Source of the DNA: Streptomyces sp. NBC_00154
GTDB lineage: Bacteria; Actinomycetota; Actinomycetes; Streptomycetales; Streptomycetaceae
NCBI RefSeq assembly: GCF_026342835.1
Contig: NZ_JAPEMI010000001.1
Location: 4,594,501-4,658,500, forward strand
Reading direction: 5' to 3'
DNA length: 64,000 nt
The position numbers and the translations under genes were made by a program. A model generated the notes under the pieces. That model had not been told where the DNA came from. It saw only the letters and a list, made by a program, of their open reading frames with translations, and made no database searches. Numbering within the stretch: position 1 is the first letter of the stretch; the number at the start of each line of letters is the position of its first letter. Positions 46,147 through 55,198 of the stretch are shown here, piece by piece.

Positions 46147-46777
46147 TGACGGCCGCAGCGCAGGAATGTTCCAGCCTCCTGGGAACAAGGATGCACGCGC
46201 GGCGGCGTCGAACGTGTAGGACACGCTGAAGGCCGTTCGCAGGCCCCCTGTCGGCTCAGAGGCCGACGCTCACGAGGTGACGGAGCCCCGACCGTGCATG
46301 CGGCCGGGGCTCCGTCGATACCTGCCTGCAGGTCCCGAACTCCGTGTGTACCGACCGGTTTCGTCCGGACGTGCGTCAAGTGGGTCGGCTGCTGGTGGTG
46401 TTGTTGAGGCGGCGGGTGAGGGCTGTGGCGCCTCGTTGCTGCGTACTGACGCTCAGTGCGAGCATTTTTCTTTGTGTTAGCAACGCACTTCGCTCATCGT
46501 GACTCCGGTACGAACCCTCGAACGGTAGTGGCGCGCCGTCACTCTCCGGGGTCGTTCCGTCGCGCCCCGCCCATGCCCGTGGGTATCTGGCGGCTGTACA
46601 CCCGGATCTGCGGGGGCGTGGGGCCGCTGCGGCCGATTTCGTCAGGGATTCTGCGGGCGTGCTCCGCTGTGCCGATGAGGCGCCCCGTAGGCCGCTTCGT
46701 GCCCGCGCATCACGCCGGGCGATGCCCAAATATTCGCCTAGTAATATGGCTTTTGCCCGAATTCGTACGCGTACGAC
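46147..46777. other. Intergenic region between the tRNA and the Gly/Tyr protein
   Basis: No gene I can support. Contains the terminator at 46279-46316. A 29-codon frame on the minus strand (46376-46465) has no convincing start signal. GC content falls around 46725-46790. Confidence 0.5.
46279..46316. terminator. Hairpin after the CAU tRNA
   Basis: 12-bp stem GACGGAGCCCCG with complement, one mismatch, 3 more pairs and TGCATG loop. Confidence 0.8.
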
Positions 46778-46806
46778 TTGTTGGTCCCGTGAAGGCGTCG
46801 TAGTGT
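46778..46806 (+). promoter_or_regulatory. Sigma-70-type promoter
   Basis: TTGTTG (46778-46783), 17-bp spacer, TAGTGT (46801-46806), in a locally AT-rich stretch; expected start near 46813, leaving a leader of about 50 nt with AGGAGG. Confidence 0.7.
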
Positions 46807-46864
46807 CGATAGTGCCGCGGCAGAAACAGGGTGCGGCATACCAAACTTCCCAAAGGAGGCGAAG

Positions 46865-47056
46865 ATGAACGTTCGCGACATCTTCCGCCATGGGGGTGGC
46901 AGGGACCGTTGGGGCGGCTGGGGCGGCTACGGCGGCTACGGCGGTTACGGCGGTTACGGCTACGGCTTCGGCCGACGTGGACGTGGACGCCGCTTCGGGC
47001 GCCGAGGCTACGGCGGCTACGGCGGCTACGGCGGCTACGGCGGCTACGGCTACTGA
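46865..47056 (+). CDS. Gly/Tyr/Arg-rich microprotein, 63 aa
   Basis: Function not recognised. Sequence layout: MNVRDIFRHGGGRDRW, then GGYGGY repeats, a basic block GFGRRGRGRRFGRRG, then GGYGGY repeats to the end. No signal peptide, Cys or hydrophobic core. Well-supported as a gene: good promoter, AGGAGG 5 nt from ATG, matched terminator. Tyr/Gly plus RG-rich composition is typical of RNA-binding or condensate-forming low-complexity proteins; a secreted or structural role is also possible. DNA shows 9-bp GGCGGCTAC repeats. Confidence 0.82.
   Translation: MNVRDIFRHGGGRDRWGGWGGYGGYGGYGGYGYGFGRRGRGRRFGRRGYGGYGGYGGYGGYGY
46919..47053 (+). repeat. GGCGGCTAC tandem repeats
   Basis: Two runs of 9-bp units (Gly-Gly-Tyr codons) at about 46919-46968 and 47007-47053, inside the microprotein gene. 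Confidence 0.85.
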
Positions 47057-47085
47057 CCGGTCACCCAGAATCTCCAAACCCCTTA

Positions 47086-47126
47086 CACGAGGCTGGCCCG
47101 CGCAACCGCGCGGGTCACGCCTCGTG
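47086..47126 (+). terminator. Microprotein terminator
   Basis: Nested stems: CACGAGG/CCTCGTG outside and CCCGCGC/GCGCGGG inside an AACC loop, followed by GTTTTGG. Confidence 0.78.
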
Positions 47127-47307
47127 GTTTTGGGGCCCGCGCCCCGGGGCCTCCCATTCGGATCATGTCGACCTGCGGCCCCTGACAGACGTTCCGCAGG
47201 CGCTCTTCAAGGCTTCAATCACGACGGCATCGCAGTTGGCGCCGTGATCCGGCCCCGATCCGGGAACAGGCTCCGGCGGCGGTCCGCATTCCGCACTCTT
47301 CAGTGAT

Positions 47308-49200
47308 GTGAGGCCCATGCGCCTTCTCGGCCCCCTCGCGCGCCCCGACGAGCCGCTCCCGGAATCGGTGACGGACGTTCCGATCCGTACCGACCCCATC
47401 AGCGTGGTGCGGTCGTTCCGGCGGTTCTGGCCGCTCACCTATGGCGACCGGCGCTGGCTCCTGCTCATCTGCGTCCTCGCCAGCGTGACCGCGGTCGCGG
47501 AGACCATCACCATCCTTCTCTTCGCGGAACTGACGGACAACGCTCTGCAGCAGGGATCCGTCAGTGCCTTCTGGAAACCTGCTGGTCAGTGGCTCACCGT
47601 GGCCGTCATCGGTGCGATCGTGGGGTATCTGTGCAGCTCGCTCGCGGTCTGGACCGCCGAACGCTTCGTGATGCGGCTGCGGGCCCGCGTCTTCAGTCAT
47701 CTGCAGACGCTGCCGCCCCACTTCTACCAGCGCAATCGCCGCGGTGACCTGGTCGAGCGGCTCACCGGCGATGTGGAAGCCATCGAAGCCCTCGTGGTCT
47801 CCGGCATCGTCGGGGCTGCGACCGCCCTCTTCAACACCTTCTTCTACGCTGCCGCCGCTGTGTGGCTGAGCTGGAAACTGGCCCTCGCCACGTTTGCCAT
47901 GATCCCGCTCTTCTACCTCGTCACCCGCGTGTTCACGGGGCCTCTGCGCGCGGTGTCCCGGCGCGGACGTGCGGCGGACGGCGCCATCACCGCCGTGGTC
48001 GAGGAGACGCTGGTCAACGTCGTCATGACCCAGGCGTACAACAGGCAGCACGACGAGGAGGAACGGCTCCTCGGCAAGGCGCGTGCCCGGTTCAAGGCGG
48101 CGGTGAGAGGCACTCGGCTCGCCGAGCTCTACGAACAACTCGTAGAGGTCCTCGAAACTGTGTGCGTCCTGGTGATCATCGGCCTGGGGGCGTGGCAGAT
48201 CTCCACGGGCGGGATCACACTCGGGCAGCTCCTCGCCTTCGCCGCCTTCGTCGGCTCCCTCTACCCGCCGATCCGCTCCCTGGGCCAGCTCGGTCTGACG
48301 GCCACCGCCGCGACCGCCGGAGCCGAGCGGCTTCTGGAGATCCTCGACACCGAGCCCACCGTCACCGACCCGGGCGCATCCGTCGCGGCCCCGGCCCGGC
48401 GGCGCGCTGTCGGCGAGGTGGAGGCGCGGCAGGTCGACTTCCACTACCCCGGTAACCCGGAGCCGGTTCTCCGCGGTCTCTCGTTCACCGCTGTCCCCGG
48501 CGAACTGCTGGTCATCACCGGCCCCAGCGGAGCCGGCAAGTCGACCCTGGCCGCTCTGCTGCTGAGGTTCTACGACCCGGACTCCGGCAGCATCCGGCTG
48601 GACGGTACATCCGTGGACCAGTTGCCGCTGACCTACCTCCGCCGGAACATCACGCTGCTGCCGCAGGACACCCTCGTCCTGCACGACACCATCGAGCAGA
48701 ACATCGCGTGCGGGCGCACCGACACAAACTTCCGTGACATCGAGGACGCCGCGCGGGCAGCCGACGCGCACGATTTCATCCGTGCGCTTCCCGACGGCTA
48801 CAACACCGTTGTCTCACCCGGCACGTCCCGGCTCTCCGGAGGCCAGTTGCAGCGCATCGCGATCGCCCGTGCCATGGTCCGCGACGCGCCCGTTCTCCTT
48901 CTCGACGAGCCCACCACCGGCCTGGACGCACTGGCCGCACAGCGCATCCTCGGCCCGCTGCGACGCCTCGCCGAGGGACGCACCACCATCGTCATCACGC
49001 ACGACCTGGCCCTCGCCGCCGATGCCGACCGCATCCTGGTGCTGGACGAGGGGCGTCTGGTGGAGTCGGGCACGCACGCCCAACTGCTCGACCGCAGCGG
49101 CCTGTACGCCACGCTGTTCGACGCCAAGCCCTCGCGTAGCAACGGAACCGTGGACGCACTCGCCAAGCATGCGCGCCCATCGGGGATCCATTGGCGGTAG
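47308..49200 (+). CDS. ABC exporter, full half-transporter (homodimer type)
   Basis: 630 aa: type IV membrane domain (about 35-330) and nucleotide-binding domain with GPSGAGKST, RLSGGQLQR, VLLLDEPTTG and ITHDLAL. Complete catalytic residues, so it can work as a homodimer; substrate unknown. GTG 47308 is used; ATG 47317 is also possible, neither has a clear ribosome site. The next gene starts about 45 bp later and encodes an MFS permease. Confidence 0.9.
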   Translation: MRPMRLLGPLARPDEPLPESVTDVPIRTDPISVVRSFRRFWPLTYGDRRWLLLICVLASVTAVAETITILLFAELTDNALQQGSVSAFWKPAGQWLTVAVIGAIVGYLCSSLAVWTAERFVMRLRARVFSHLQTLPPHFYQRNRRGDLVERLTGDVEAIEALVVSGIVGAATALFNTFFYAAAAVWLSWKLALATFAMIPLFYLVTRVFTGPLRAVSRRGRAADGAITAVVEETLVNVVMTQAYNRQHDEEERLLGKARARFKAAVRGTRLAELYEQLVEVLETVCVLVIIGLGAWQISTGGITLGQLLAFAAFVGSLYPPIRSLGQLGLTATAATAGAERLLEILDTEPTVTDPGASVAAPARRRAVGEVEARQVDFHYPGNPEPVLRGLSFTAVPGELLVITGPSGAGKSTLAALLLRFYDPDSGSIRLDGTSVDQLPLTYLRRNITLLPQDTLVLHDTIEQNIACGRTDTNFRDIEDAARAADAHDFIRALPDGYNTVVSPGTSRLSGGQLQRIAIARAMVRDAPVLLLDEPTTGLDALAAQRILGPLRRLAEGRTTIVITHDLALAADADRILVLDEGRLVESGTHAQLLDRSGLYATLFDAKPSRSNGTVDALAKHARPSGIHWR

Positions 49201-49244
49201 GGCCCTAGAAGGAGCCGGATCCGGACCGGTCGTTACCATCCGCT

Positions 49245-50513
49245 GTGACCGAAACGACCGAAGAACCTGTACATCGCACGCGCATACTCGCCGACCTGAC
49301 TCCGCTGCGGACCTCGCCCGACTACCGGCGACTCTGGTTCGGGAACACGGTTTCCTGGATCGGGCAGGGGATGACGGCGCTCGCCGTGTCGCTCCAGGTG
49401 TACGACATCACCGGGTCCGCCTTCTCGGTCGGGCTCATCGGGTTCTGTTCGTTTCTGCCGCTGGTCGTCTTCGGGCTGTACGGCGGAGCCATCGCGGACA
49501 CCGTCGACCGGCGCAGACTGGGGCTGGCCAGCTCCTCCGGTTCGTTCGTCCTCGCCGTCGCACTGGTCGCGGCGACCGTCGCCGGGGTCGAGCAGTTGGG
49601 GCTGCTGTACGCGGTCGTCGCCCTCCAGGCGGTCTGCTTCGCGCTCAACTCACCGGCCCGCAGCTCGATGGTCGCGCGCCTCCTGCCGGCCGAGCAGCTG
49701 CCCGCCGCAAACGCGCTCAGCTCGATCACCAGCACCACCGGTGCGCTGGTCGGGCCGATGCTGGGCGGACTCATGGTCGGCTGGTGGGGGTACCGGGCCG
49801 CGTACACCGTCGATGCCGTCACCTTCACCGCCGCGCTGTACGCGATGTGGCGGCTGCCCTCGATGCTCCCCGAGCGCGGGGACGACGCGGGGAGCGAGAA
49901 GCGGGCGTCCGTGGTGGGCGGGCTGCGGTTCCTGGCGGCGCGGCCCATTCTGCGGATGACCTTCTTCACCGATCTGTGCGCCATGGTCCTCGCCCATCCG
50001 CGGGCGCTCTTCCCGGTCGTCGCCGTGGTCTGGTACGGCGGTGACGCGAAGACCACCGGGCTGCTGGTCGCGGCTCCGGCGCTGGGCGCACTTCTGGGCG
50101 GGGTGTTCTCCGGTTGGCTGAGCCGGATCAGACGGCACGGACTCGCGGTGATCGCCGCCGTGACCTGCTGGGGCAGCGCCATCGCCGTCTTCGGGCTGAC
50201 CCGTCAGCTCTGGCTCGGGCTGGTCCTGCTGGCGCTCGCGGGCTGTGCGGACACCGTCTCGATGGTCTTCCGGAACACCATGCTCCAGGCAGCGGTGCCG
50301 GACGAGATGCGGGGGCGGCTGCAGGGCGTGTTCATCGTGGTGGTGGCCGGTGGGCCGCGGCTCGGGGACTTCCTGGCGGGTTCGGTCGCCGATCTGGCGT
50401 CCCCGACGGTGGCGGCCACCGGGGGCGGCATCGCATGCGTGGTCGCGGTGTCGCTGCTCGCGTTGAAGTGGCGGGGATTCGCCCGGTACGACGCCCGGGA
50501 TCCGCAGCCCTGA
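49245..50513 (+). CDS. MFS permease, EntS-like
   Basis: 422 aa, about 12 hydrophobic segments; PDYRRLWFGNTVSWIGQGMTALA start, GLYGGAIADTVDRRR loop motif, and NSPARSSMVARLLPAEQLPAANA, all typical of the EntS/MFS_3 exporter group. May export a siderophore or drug. The GTG follows TACCAT by 5 nt with no Shine-Dalgarno. Could be co-transcribed with the ABC gene 45 bp upstream. Confidence 0.9.
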   Translation: MTETTEEPVHRTRILADLTPLRTSPDYRRLWFGNTVSWIGQGMTALAVSLQVYDITGSAFSVGLIGFCSFLPLVVFGLYGGAIADTVDRRRLGLASSSGSFVLAVALVAATVAGVEQLGLLYAVVALQAVCFALNSPARSSMVARLLPAEQLPAANALSSITSTTGALVGPMLGGLMVGWWGYRAAYTVDAVTFTAALYAMWRLPSMLPERGDDAGSEKRASVVGGLRFLAARPILRMTFFTDLCAMVLAHPRALFPVVAVVWYGGDAKTTGLLVAAPALGALLGGVFSGWLSRIRRHGLAVIAAVTCWGSAIAVFGLTRQLWLGLVLLALAGCADTVSMVFRNTMLQAAVPDEMRGRLQGVFIVVVAGGPRLGDFLAGSVADLASPTVAATGGGIACVVAVSLLALKWRGFARYDARDPQP

Positions 50514-50590
50514 CAGGGCCGGGGCGGGGCCGTGGCCCGAGCCCGGCCGGTCACGCTGGCCGACCGGCCGCGGCGGCGTGGCTCCTACGC

Positions 50591-50832
50591 TCAGGCGGTC
50601 GCGTCGGAGAACTTCGGCATCTCGCCCTCGGTCGTCTTGACGTCGATCACGGAGAACGCCGCGCCCTGCGGGTCGCTCAGCGCCGCGAACCGGCCGAACG
50701 GGCTGGCCATCGGGCCGAACCGGAGAATCGCCCCGCGCTCCGTCGCCTTTGCGACCGCCGCGTCGCAGTCCTCGACGGTGAAGTGCACATTGAGGTAAGG
50801 CGCACTCGGTGATTCGGCCCGGGTTTTCACGC
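50591..50832 (-). pseudogene. Truncated VOC-family gene, C-terminal part only
   Basis: About 80 codons remain: SAPYLNVHFTVEDCDAAV, then GPMASPFGRFAALSDPQGAAF, the closing half of a two-domain VOC protein (Cfp30B-like). The upstream three quarters is missing; the open frame continues into an inverted-repeat element at 50835 and then into the accD/A gene on the opposite frame, with no start codon of its own. Best read as a gene cut by an element or a linked deletion. Confidence 0.8.
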
Positions 50833-50834
50833 TA

Positions 50835-50915
50835 AGGGCTGTGTCCCGTAGTCCCTGGTGGACCGGCGCGCGGCGCCGGATGCGGTACATCGCAAGGCAG
50901 AGGGGCATCCTCATA
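50835..50915. mobile_element. Inverted-repeat element, copy 1 (left part only)
   Basis: AGGGCTGTGTCCCGTAGTCC then a stretch clearly alignable to copy 3 (59990-60070), up to CATCCTCATA. The right half is absent. It abuts the VOC fragment and includes the stop codon of the carboxyltransferase gene. Confidence 0.7.
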
Positions 50916-52281
50916 GCGACCCGCCGGCGGCCGTGGCCTCCGGGCCCGCGATGCCGCGGGCGACCCCCAGCTCCACCAGGTCCTGCGGACGCAGGCGCAA
51001 CTGGTCGGCCGTGGCGTGCACGGCGTCGGGGGAGCGCTTCAGGATGGCTGCCGCGAGCTCCGGGGCGATGACGGAGAAGTAGCTGTCCTGGGTGACATAT
51101 GTGTTCTCCGGCGCCGCCAGGGCGAGTGCCCCGCCCGAGCCGCCCTCGCCGATCACCAGGGTCGTCACCGGGACCCGGGCCTCGGCGATCGCCGCGAACG
51201 CATCGGCGATGGCGGCCCCCGCGCCCGCCCGTTCCGCCTCGGCGTCGTTGGCCGCTCCCGGAGTGTCGATCAGGGTCAGGACGGGCACGCCGAGCCGGTC
51301 CGCGAGCCGGATCACCCGGGCCGCGGTCCGGTAGCCGGCCGGGCGGGTCGCGGTGCCGCACTGGGCGACGTACGCGATCGGCCGGCCGCCGCGTACCCCG
51401 AACCCACAGAGCAGCCCCGGATCCGTACCGCCGCACCGGTCGCCGCTGAGCGGCAGCAGGTGATCGAAGTACGCGTCGAGATACGTCCCGGCACGCGGCC
51501 GGGCCGAGGAACGGGCCTGCTGCACCGCGTCCCAGCCGGTCGCCGGCAGGCCGGTGGCCGCGAGAGCGCCCGGGACCGGCGCGGGGACGCCGGACTCGTC
51601 GACGACTGCCGCCCCCAGCGCGCCCAGCCACCGCCCCAGCGTCCGTGGCAGTTCGTCCGGGTGGACGACCGCGTCGATCTGGCCCGCCGCCAGCTGGCCC
51701 TCCGCCGCGTACGCCGACGGGTCCGCGTCCGCCGGCCGCACCCGCGATCCGGCGAACCCGATCTGGGCCCCGGGAAGCGCCAGGATCACATCGGCGCCCG
51801 CCCCCAGCGTGGCCCAGCCGCCGCCCGTCGTCGGATCGCGCAGGACCGCGAGCTGCGGCAGACCGGCCGCCCGCAGCCGTGCCGAGGCACGTGCCACCCG
51901 CTGGAGCTGGGTGAGCGCGATCATGCCCTCCTGCATCCGGCTGCCGCCCGTCGCGACGATCGAGACGAGCGGCAGCCGCCGGGTGAGTGCGGTCCCGTAG
52001 GCGGCTTCCAGTAGATCCCCGGTGCGCTGCCCCAGCGATCCGCCCAGGAATCCGAACTCGAACGAGACCAGCACACACGGCCGGCCGCCGACCGTGGCAC
52101 GGCCGTGGACGACGGACTCCTCCTCGCCGGTACGTGCCGCGGCGCGGGCCCGGGAGTCCGCGTAACCGGACCAGGAGAGCGGACCGTCCGCCGGTATCTC
52201 CGCGCCGGGCGGGGTGTCGGACTCGGTGAAGTCGTCGGTGACCGCCGCGATCGCCTGCCGCGCCGTCAGGCGCCTACGCAC
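50911..52281 (-). CDS. Fused acetyl/acyl-CoA carboxyltransferase (AccD-AccA-like)
   Basis: 456 aa. First half is AccD-like without its zinc ribbon (FEFGFLGGSLGQRTGDLLEAA, GGSRMQEGM, DPTTGGGWATLGAGADV); second half AccA-like (LTLIDTPGAANDAEAERAG, IGEGGSGGALALAAPENTY). Transfers carboxylate from a biotinyl carrier to an acyl-CoA, or removes it. Starts GTG 52281, overlapping matB by 8 bp, so malonyl/acyl-CoA metabolism is shared. No biotin carboxylase in the window. Its stop lies inside a repeat-element copy. Confidence 0.87.
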   Translation of the reverse strand: MRRRLTARQAIAAVTDDFTESDTPPGAEIPADGPLSWSGYADSRARAAARTGEEESVVHGRATVGGRPCVLVSFEFGFLGGSLGQRTGDLLEAAYGTALTRRLPLVSIVATGGSRMQEGMIALTQLQRVARASARLRAAGLPQLAVLRDPTTGGGWATLGAGADVILALPGAQIGFAGSRVRPADADPSAYAAEGQLAAGQIDAVVHPDELPRTLGRWLGALGAAVVDESGVPAPVPGALAATGLPATGWDAVQQARSSARPRAGTYLDAYFDHLLPLSGDRCGGTDPGLLCGFGVRGGRPIAYVAQCGTATRPAGYRTAARVIRLADRLGVPVLTLIDTPGAANDAEAERAGAGAAIADAFAAIAEARVPVTTLVIGEGGSGGALALAAPENTYVTQDSYFSVIAPELAAAILKRSPDAVHATADQLRLRPQDLVELGVARGIAGPEATAAGGSL

Positions 52282-53746
52282 CGAGCGACCGCTTCATGAT
52301 CTTGCCCATGTCATTGCGGGGCAGCGCCTCCAGATAGCGGACCGTGCGGGGCCGCTTGTGCGGGGCCAGCTGGGCCGCCACGTGGTCTGCGAGCTCGGCC
52401 TCCGCGGGCGGTGCGGCCGGGTCGGCCGGCACCACCCAGGCGACGATCCGCTCGCCCAGGTCCGGGTCCGGCTCCCCGGTGACGGCGGCCTCGCGGACGC
52501 CCGGGTGGTCCAGCAGCGCGTTCTCGATCTCGCCCGCGCCGATCTTGTAGCCGCCGCTCTTGATCAGGTCGGTGGCCTTGCGGCCGACGATCCGTACATA
52601 GCCGTCCGCGTCGAGGGCGGCCATGTCGCCGGTACGGAACCAGCCGTCCTCGGCGAAGGCGGCCGCCGTCGCGTCGGGGCGGTTCAGATAGCCGGCGAAG
52701 AGGTTCGGGCCGCGCACCTGGATCTCGCCCACCGCACCCTCGGCCGTCGGATCGTCGAGCGGGGTGCCGTCCTCCTCGACGAGCCGGAGTTCGACGCCCC
52801 GCAGCGGTGCGCCGACCGTCCCGGGGCGAGGCTCGCCGTCCGCCCGGACGCCCGTGTTCATCAGGGTCTCCGTCATGCCGTACCGCTCGATGACCCGCCG
52901 GCCGGTCGCCGCCGCGATGCGTTCGTGGTCATGGACCGGAAGGGCGGCCGACCCCGATACCAGCAGCCGGGCCCCGGCGAGAGCCTTCGCCAGCTGGGCC
53001 GCCTCCGGTGTCGCCGTACCGAGCGCCTCGGCGAGCCGGTGGTACATCGTCGGCACGCCGAACAGCATCGTGGCGCCGGACGACAGCTCCCGGGCCACGC
53101 CCTCGGTGGAGAACCGCCCCAGATGCCGCACCGATCCGCCCCGGCGCAGCGGCCCGAGCACGCCCAGGATCAGGCCGTGCACATGGAACAGCGGCAGGGC
53201 GTGCACGAGGACGTCGTCGCCGGTCCACTGCCAGGCGTCCGCCAGCGCGTCCAGCGAGGCGGCGATCGCGCGGCGGGGCAGGATCGCCCCCTTGGGCGGG
53301 CCGGTGGTGCCGGAGGTGTAGACGATCAGGGCGGGGGACTCGGGGGAGGGTTCGGGAAAGACGACGCCCTCGGCCGCCGTCGCTGCCGTGTCGACATCCG
53401 TACGGTCCAGCGCGGCGAGCATCGGCGGGAGCACGTCGCCCGCCCGGGCCAGCACCACCGACGGGGCGCTGTCGGCCACGATGTGCGCCAGTTCGCGTGC
53501 GCCGGTCTTCGGATTGAGGGGGACGGCGGGCACCCCGGCCCGCAGCGCCGCCACCACCGCGACGACGGTCTCGGCGGTCGGCGTGGCCCAGACGGCGACC
53601 CTTCCCGCGCCCGCGAGCCGCGCGGCGAGCGCGTCGGAGGCCGCGGCCAACTGTGCGTACGTCAGGGTGTGTTCACCGAACCGGACGGCTTCCCGGGCGG
53701 CCGCGGGGCCGGTTCCGTCATGCAGCGCAGGCAGAAGAGAAGTCAC
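52274..53746 (-). CDS. matB: Malonyl-CoA synthetase
   Basis: 490 aa ANL-superfamily ligase: P-loop IVYTSGTTGPPKGA, RRVIERYGMTETLMNTG, hinge and DLIKSGGYKIGAGEIE, catalytic Lys near DMGKIMKRSL. Activates malonate (and methylmalonate) with ATP and CoA; the order ERYGMTE and closeness to the S. coelicolor MatB locus, from memory, support this over a general acyl-CoA ligase. GTG 53746, with TAGGGT 6 nt upstream, directly beside element copy 2. Confidence 0.87.
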   Translation of the reverse strand: MTSLLPALHDGTGPAAAREAVRFGEHTLTYAQLAAASDALAARLAGAGRVAVWATPTAETVVAVVAALRAGVPAVPLNPKTGARELAHIVADSAPSVVLARAGDVLPPMLAALDRTDVDTAATAAEGVVFPEPSPESPALIVYTSGTTGPPKGAILPRRAIAASLDALADAWQWTGDDVLVHALPLFHVHGLILGVLGPLRRGGSVRHLGRFSTEGVARELSSGATMLFGVPTMYHRLAEALGTATPEAAQLAKALAGARLLVSGSAALPVHDHERIAAATGRRVIERYGMTETLMNTGVRADGEPRPGTVGAPLRGVELRLVEEDGTPLDDPTAEGAVGEIQVRGPNLFAGYLNRPDATAAAFAEDGWFRTGDMAALDADGYVRIVGRKATDLIKSGGYKIGAGEIENALLDHPGVREAAVTGEPDPDLGERIVAWVVPADPAAPPAEAELADHVAAQLAPHKRPRTVRYLEALPRNDMGKIMKRSLGA

Positions 53747-53758
53747 CCTCCGACCCTA

Positions 53759-53842
53759 AGGGCTGTCCCGTGATCCCGGGCGGGTGCACGACGACGGCGA
53801 CGGCACCTCGCCGCGTTGCCGGAACGCCTGCGGGACAGCCCT
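53759..53842. mobile_element. Inverted-repeat element, copy 2
   Basis: 84 bp with perfect 12-bp terminal inverted repeats AGGGCTGTCCCG/CGGGACAGCCCT. The inside aligns in reverse to the right half of copy 3 (CGCGTTGCCGGAACGCC). The right end shares the last base of the NarK stop codon. Confidence 0.78.
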
Positions 53843-55072
53843 CAGACAGCCGGCTCGGGCGTCCTCCGGTCCCGCTGAATGTTCCGCATCCGCCCGTACG
53901 CGTACACGCATCCGGCCAGTGCCAGGTCGGACAGCAGCATGAAGCCGATCGAGTACGAGCCCTTCGCGCTGTAGATCGCGCCCATCACCAAGGGCGGGAC
54001 GAAGCCGCCGAGTCCGCCCATCGCGCCGACGATTCCGGTGACGCTGCCCACCTTCGGCTGCGGTGTCACCTGCGAGACGAGGGCGAAGATGCTGCCGCTC
54101 GACGTGCCCAGTCCGGCCGCCATGCAGAGCAGTGCGATCGTGCCGCCCGGCGCCAGCTTCGGGTCGAAGGCCTGGATGATCGCCATCAGTGCGGCCAGCC
54201 CCAGTGCCGCCGAGGTGACCAGCGCCGGGTGGATGTGGTCCGAGAGCCAGCCGCCGATCGGCCGGAAGACGACGGTGACCAGGGCGAACCCGGCGGCCTT
54301 CGTGCCGGCGTCGGTCGGCGAGAGGCCGTACCAGGTCTTCAGATAGGTCGGCAGATAGACGCCGAACGCCACGATGCCGCCGAAGCCGATCGCGTACAGC
54401 GCGGAGAGTTCCCAGGTGACCCGCAGCCGGCCGGCGTCGCCCAGCCGGTGGCCGAGGGAGTCGGTCGGTACCTTCCGGTCCGGGTGGTCGCTGATCAGCA
54501 CTGCGGCCAGTGCCGCGTACACCACCAGAGCACAGGCGACCACGAGGAACGGAAGGTTGTGGCCGTGCTGGGCGATCCGCGGGGTGAAGTAACCGGAGAG
54601 TGCGACACCCCCCATGCCCATGCCGAACACACCCAGCGCGAGCCCTCGATCGGAGGGCGGGAACCACGAGTTGACCAGCGGGATGCCGATCGCGAACGTC
54701 GTGCCGCCCAGCCCCAGCAGAAAGCCCACGGTGAGCATCGCCCCGTACGAGTTCCTCGCCGGGATCAGCAGCAGTACGGGGACGATGGTCAGCGCCGAGA
54801 CCAGCGGGAACATCAGCCGGGCGCCGTACTTGTCGGTGAAGGCCCCCGCCGCGATCCGGCCCAGCGAACCGACCAGCACCGGCACGGCGACCAGCAGCGA
54901 CTGCTCGAACGAGCTCAGCCCGAGCCGCTCCTTGTAGTCCCCGGAGAGCGGCGCGATCAGGTTCCAGGCCCAGAAACGTGAGTCCGAAGCCGATCGTGGC
55001 TACCACAAGGTTGCGGTATGCGGCTGCGGACGGCCGGCCTGTCCGAGCGGGAGACTGCTTGACGGCTTCCAC
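53842..55072 (-). pseudogene. NarK-type nitrate/nitrite permease, one-base frameshift
   Basis: MFS NNP-family permease: the N-terminus AYRNLVVATIGFGLTF is in one frame, and the rest, from WAWNLIAPLSGDYKERLGL through VAVPVLVGSLGRIAAGAF to the C-terminus, is in the next. Removing one base from the AAA run at 54974-54976 restores one frame of about 409 codons from GTG 55072. The remainder is intact (GIPLVNSWFPPSDRG, PIGGWLSDH). Either a real inactivation or a homopolymer sequencing error. Would supply nitrate for NasA. Confidence 0.85.
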
Positions 55073-55198
55073 CCTGCAAGTCAAGGCCGGGCGGCGTCGG
55101 TGGGCCCGTCGGCCTACGCCAGGCGGGTCAGGGGTCCACCGGCCCGGCCGACGCGGTCTCCGCAGTCGTAATCCGGCATAAGCTGCGACAATCGCGGT

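Noticed and set aside
46147..46777. Possible integration site or phage remnant beside the CAU tRNA
   Set aside because: No integrase-like frame and no repeat of the tRNA 3' end was seen downstream.
46376..47077. 233-codon minus-strand frame with long Val/Ala runs
   Set aside because: The runs are the antisense of GGCGGCTAC repeats in the microprotein gene; not a real protein.
55073..55198. GlnR box upstream of the NarK permease
   Set aside because: No gTnAC/GaAAC half-sites with 11-bp register were found in this interval on either strand.
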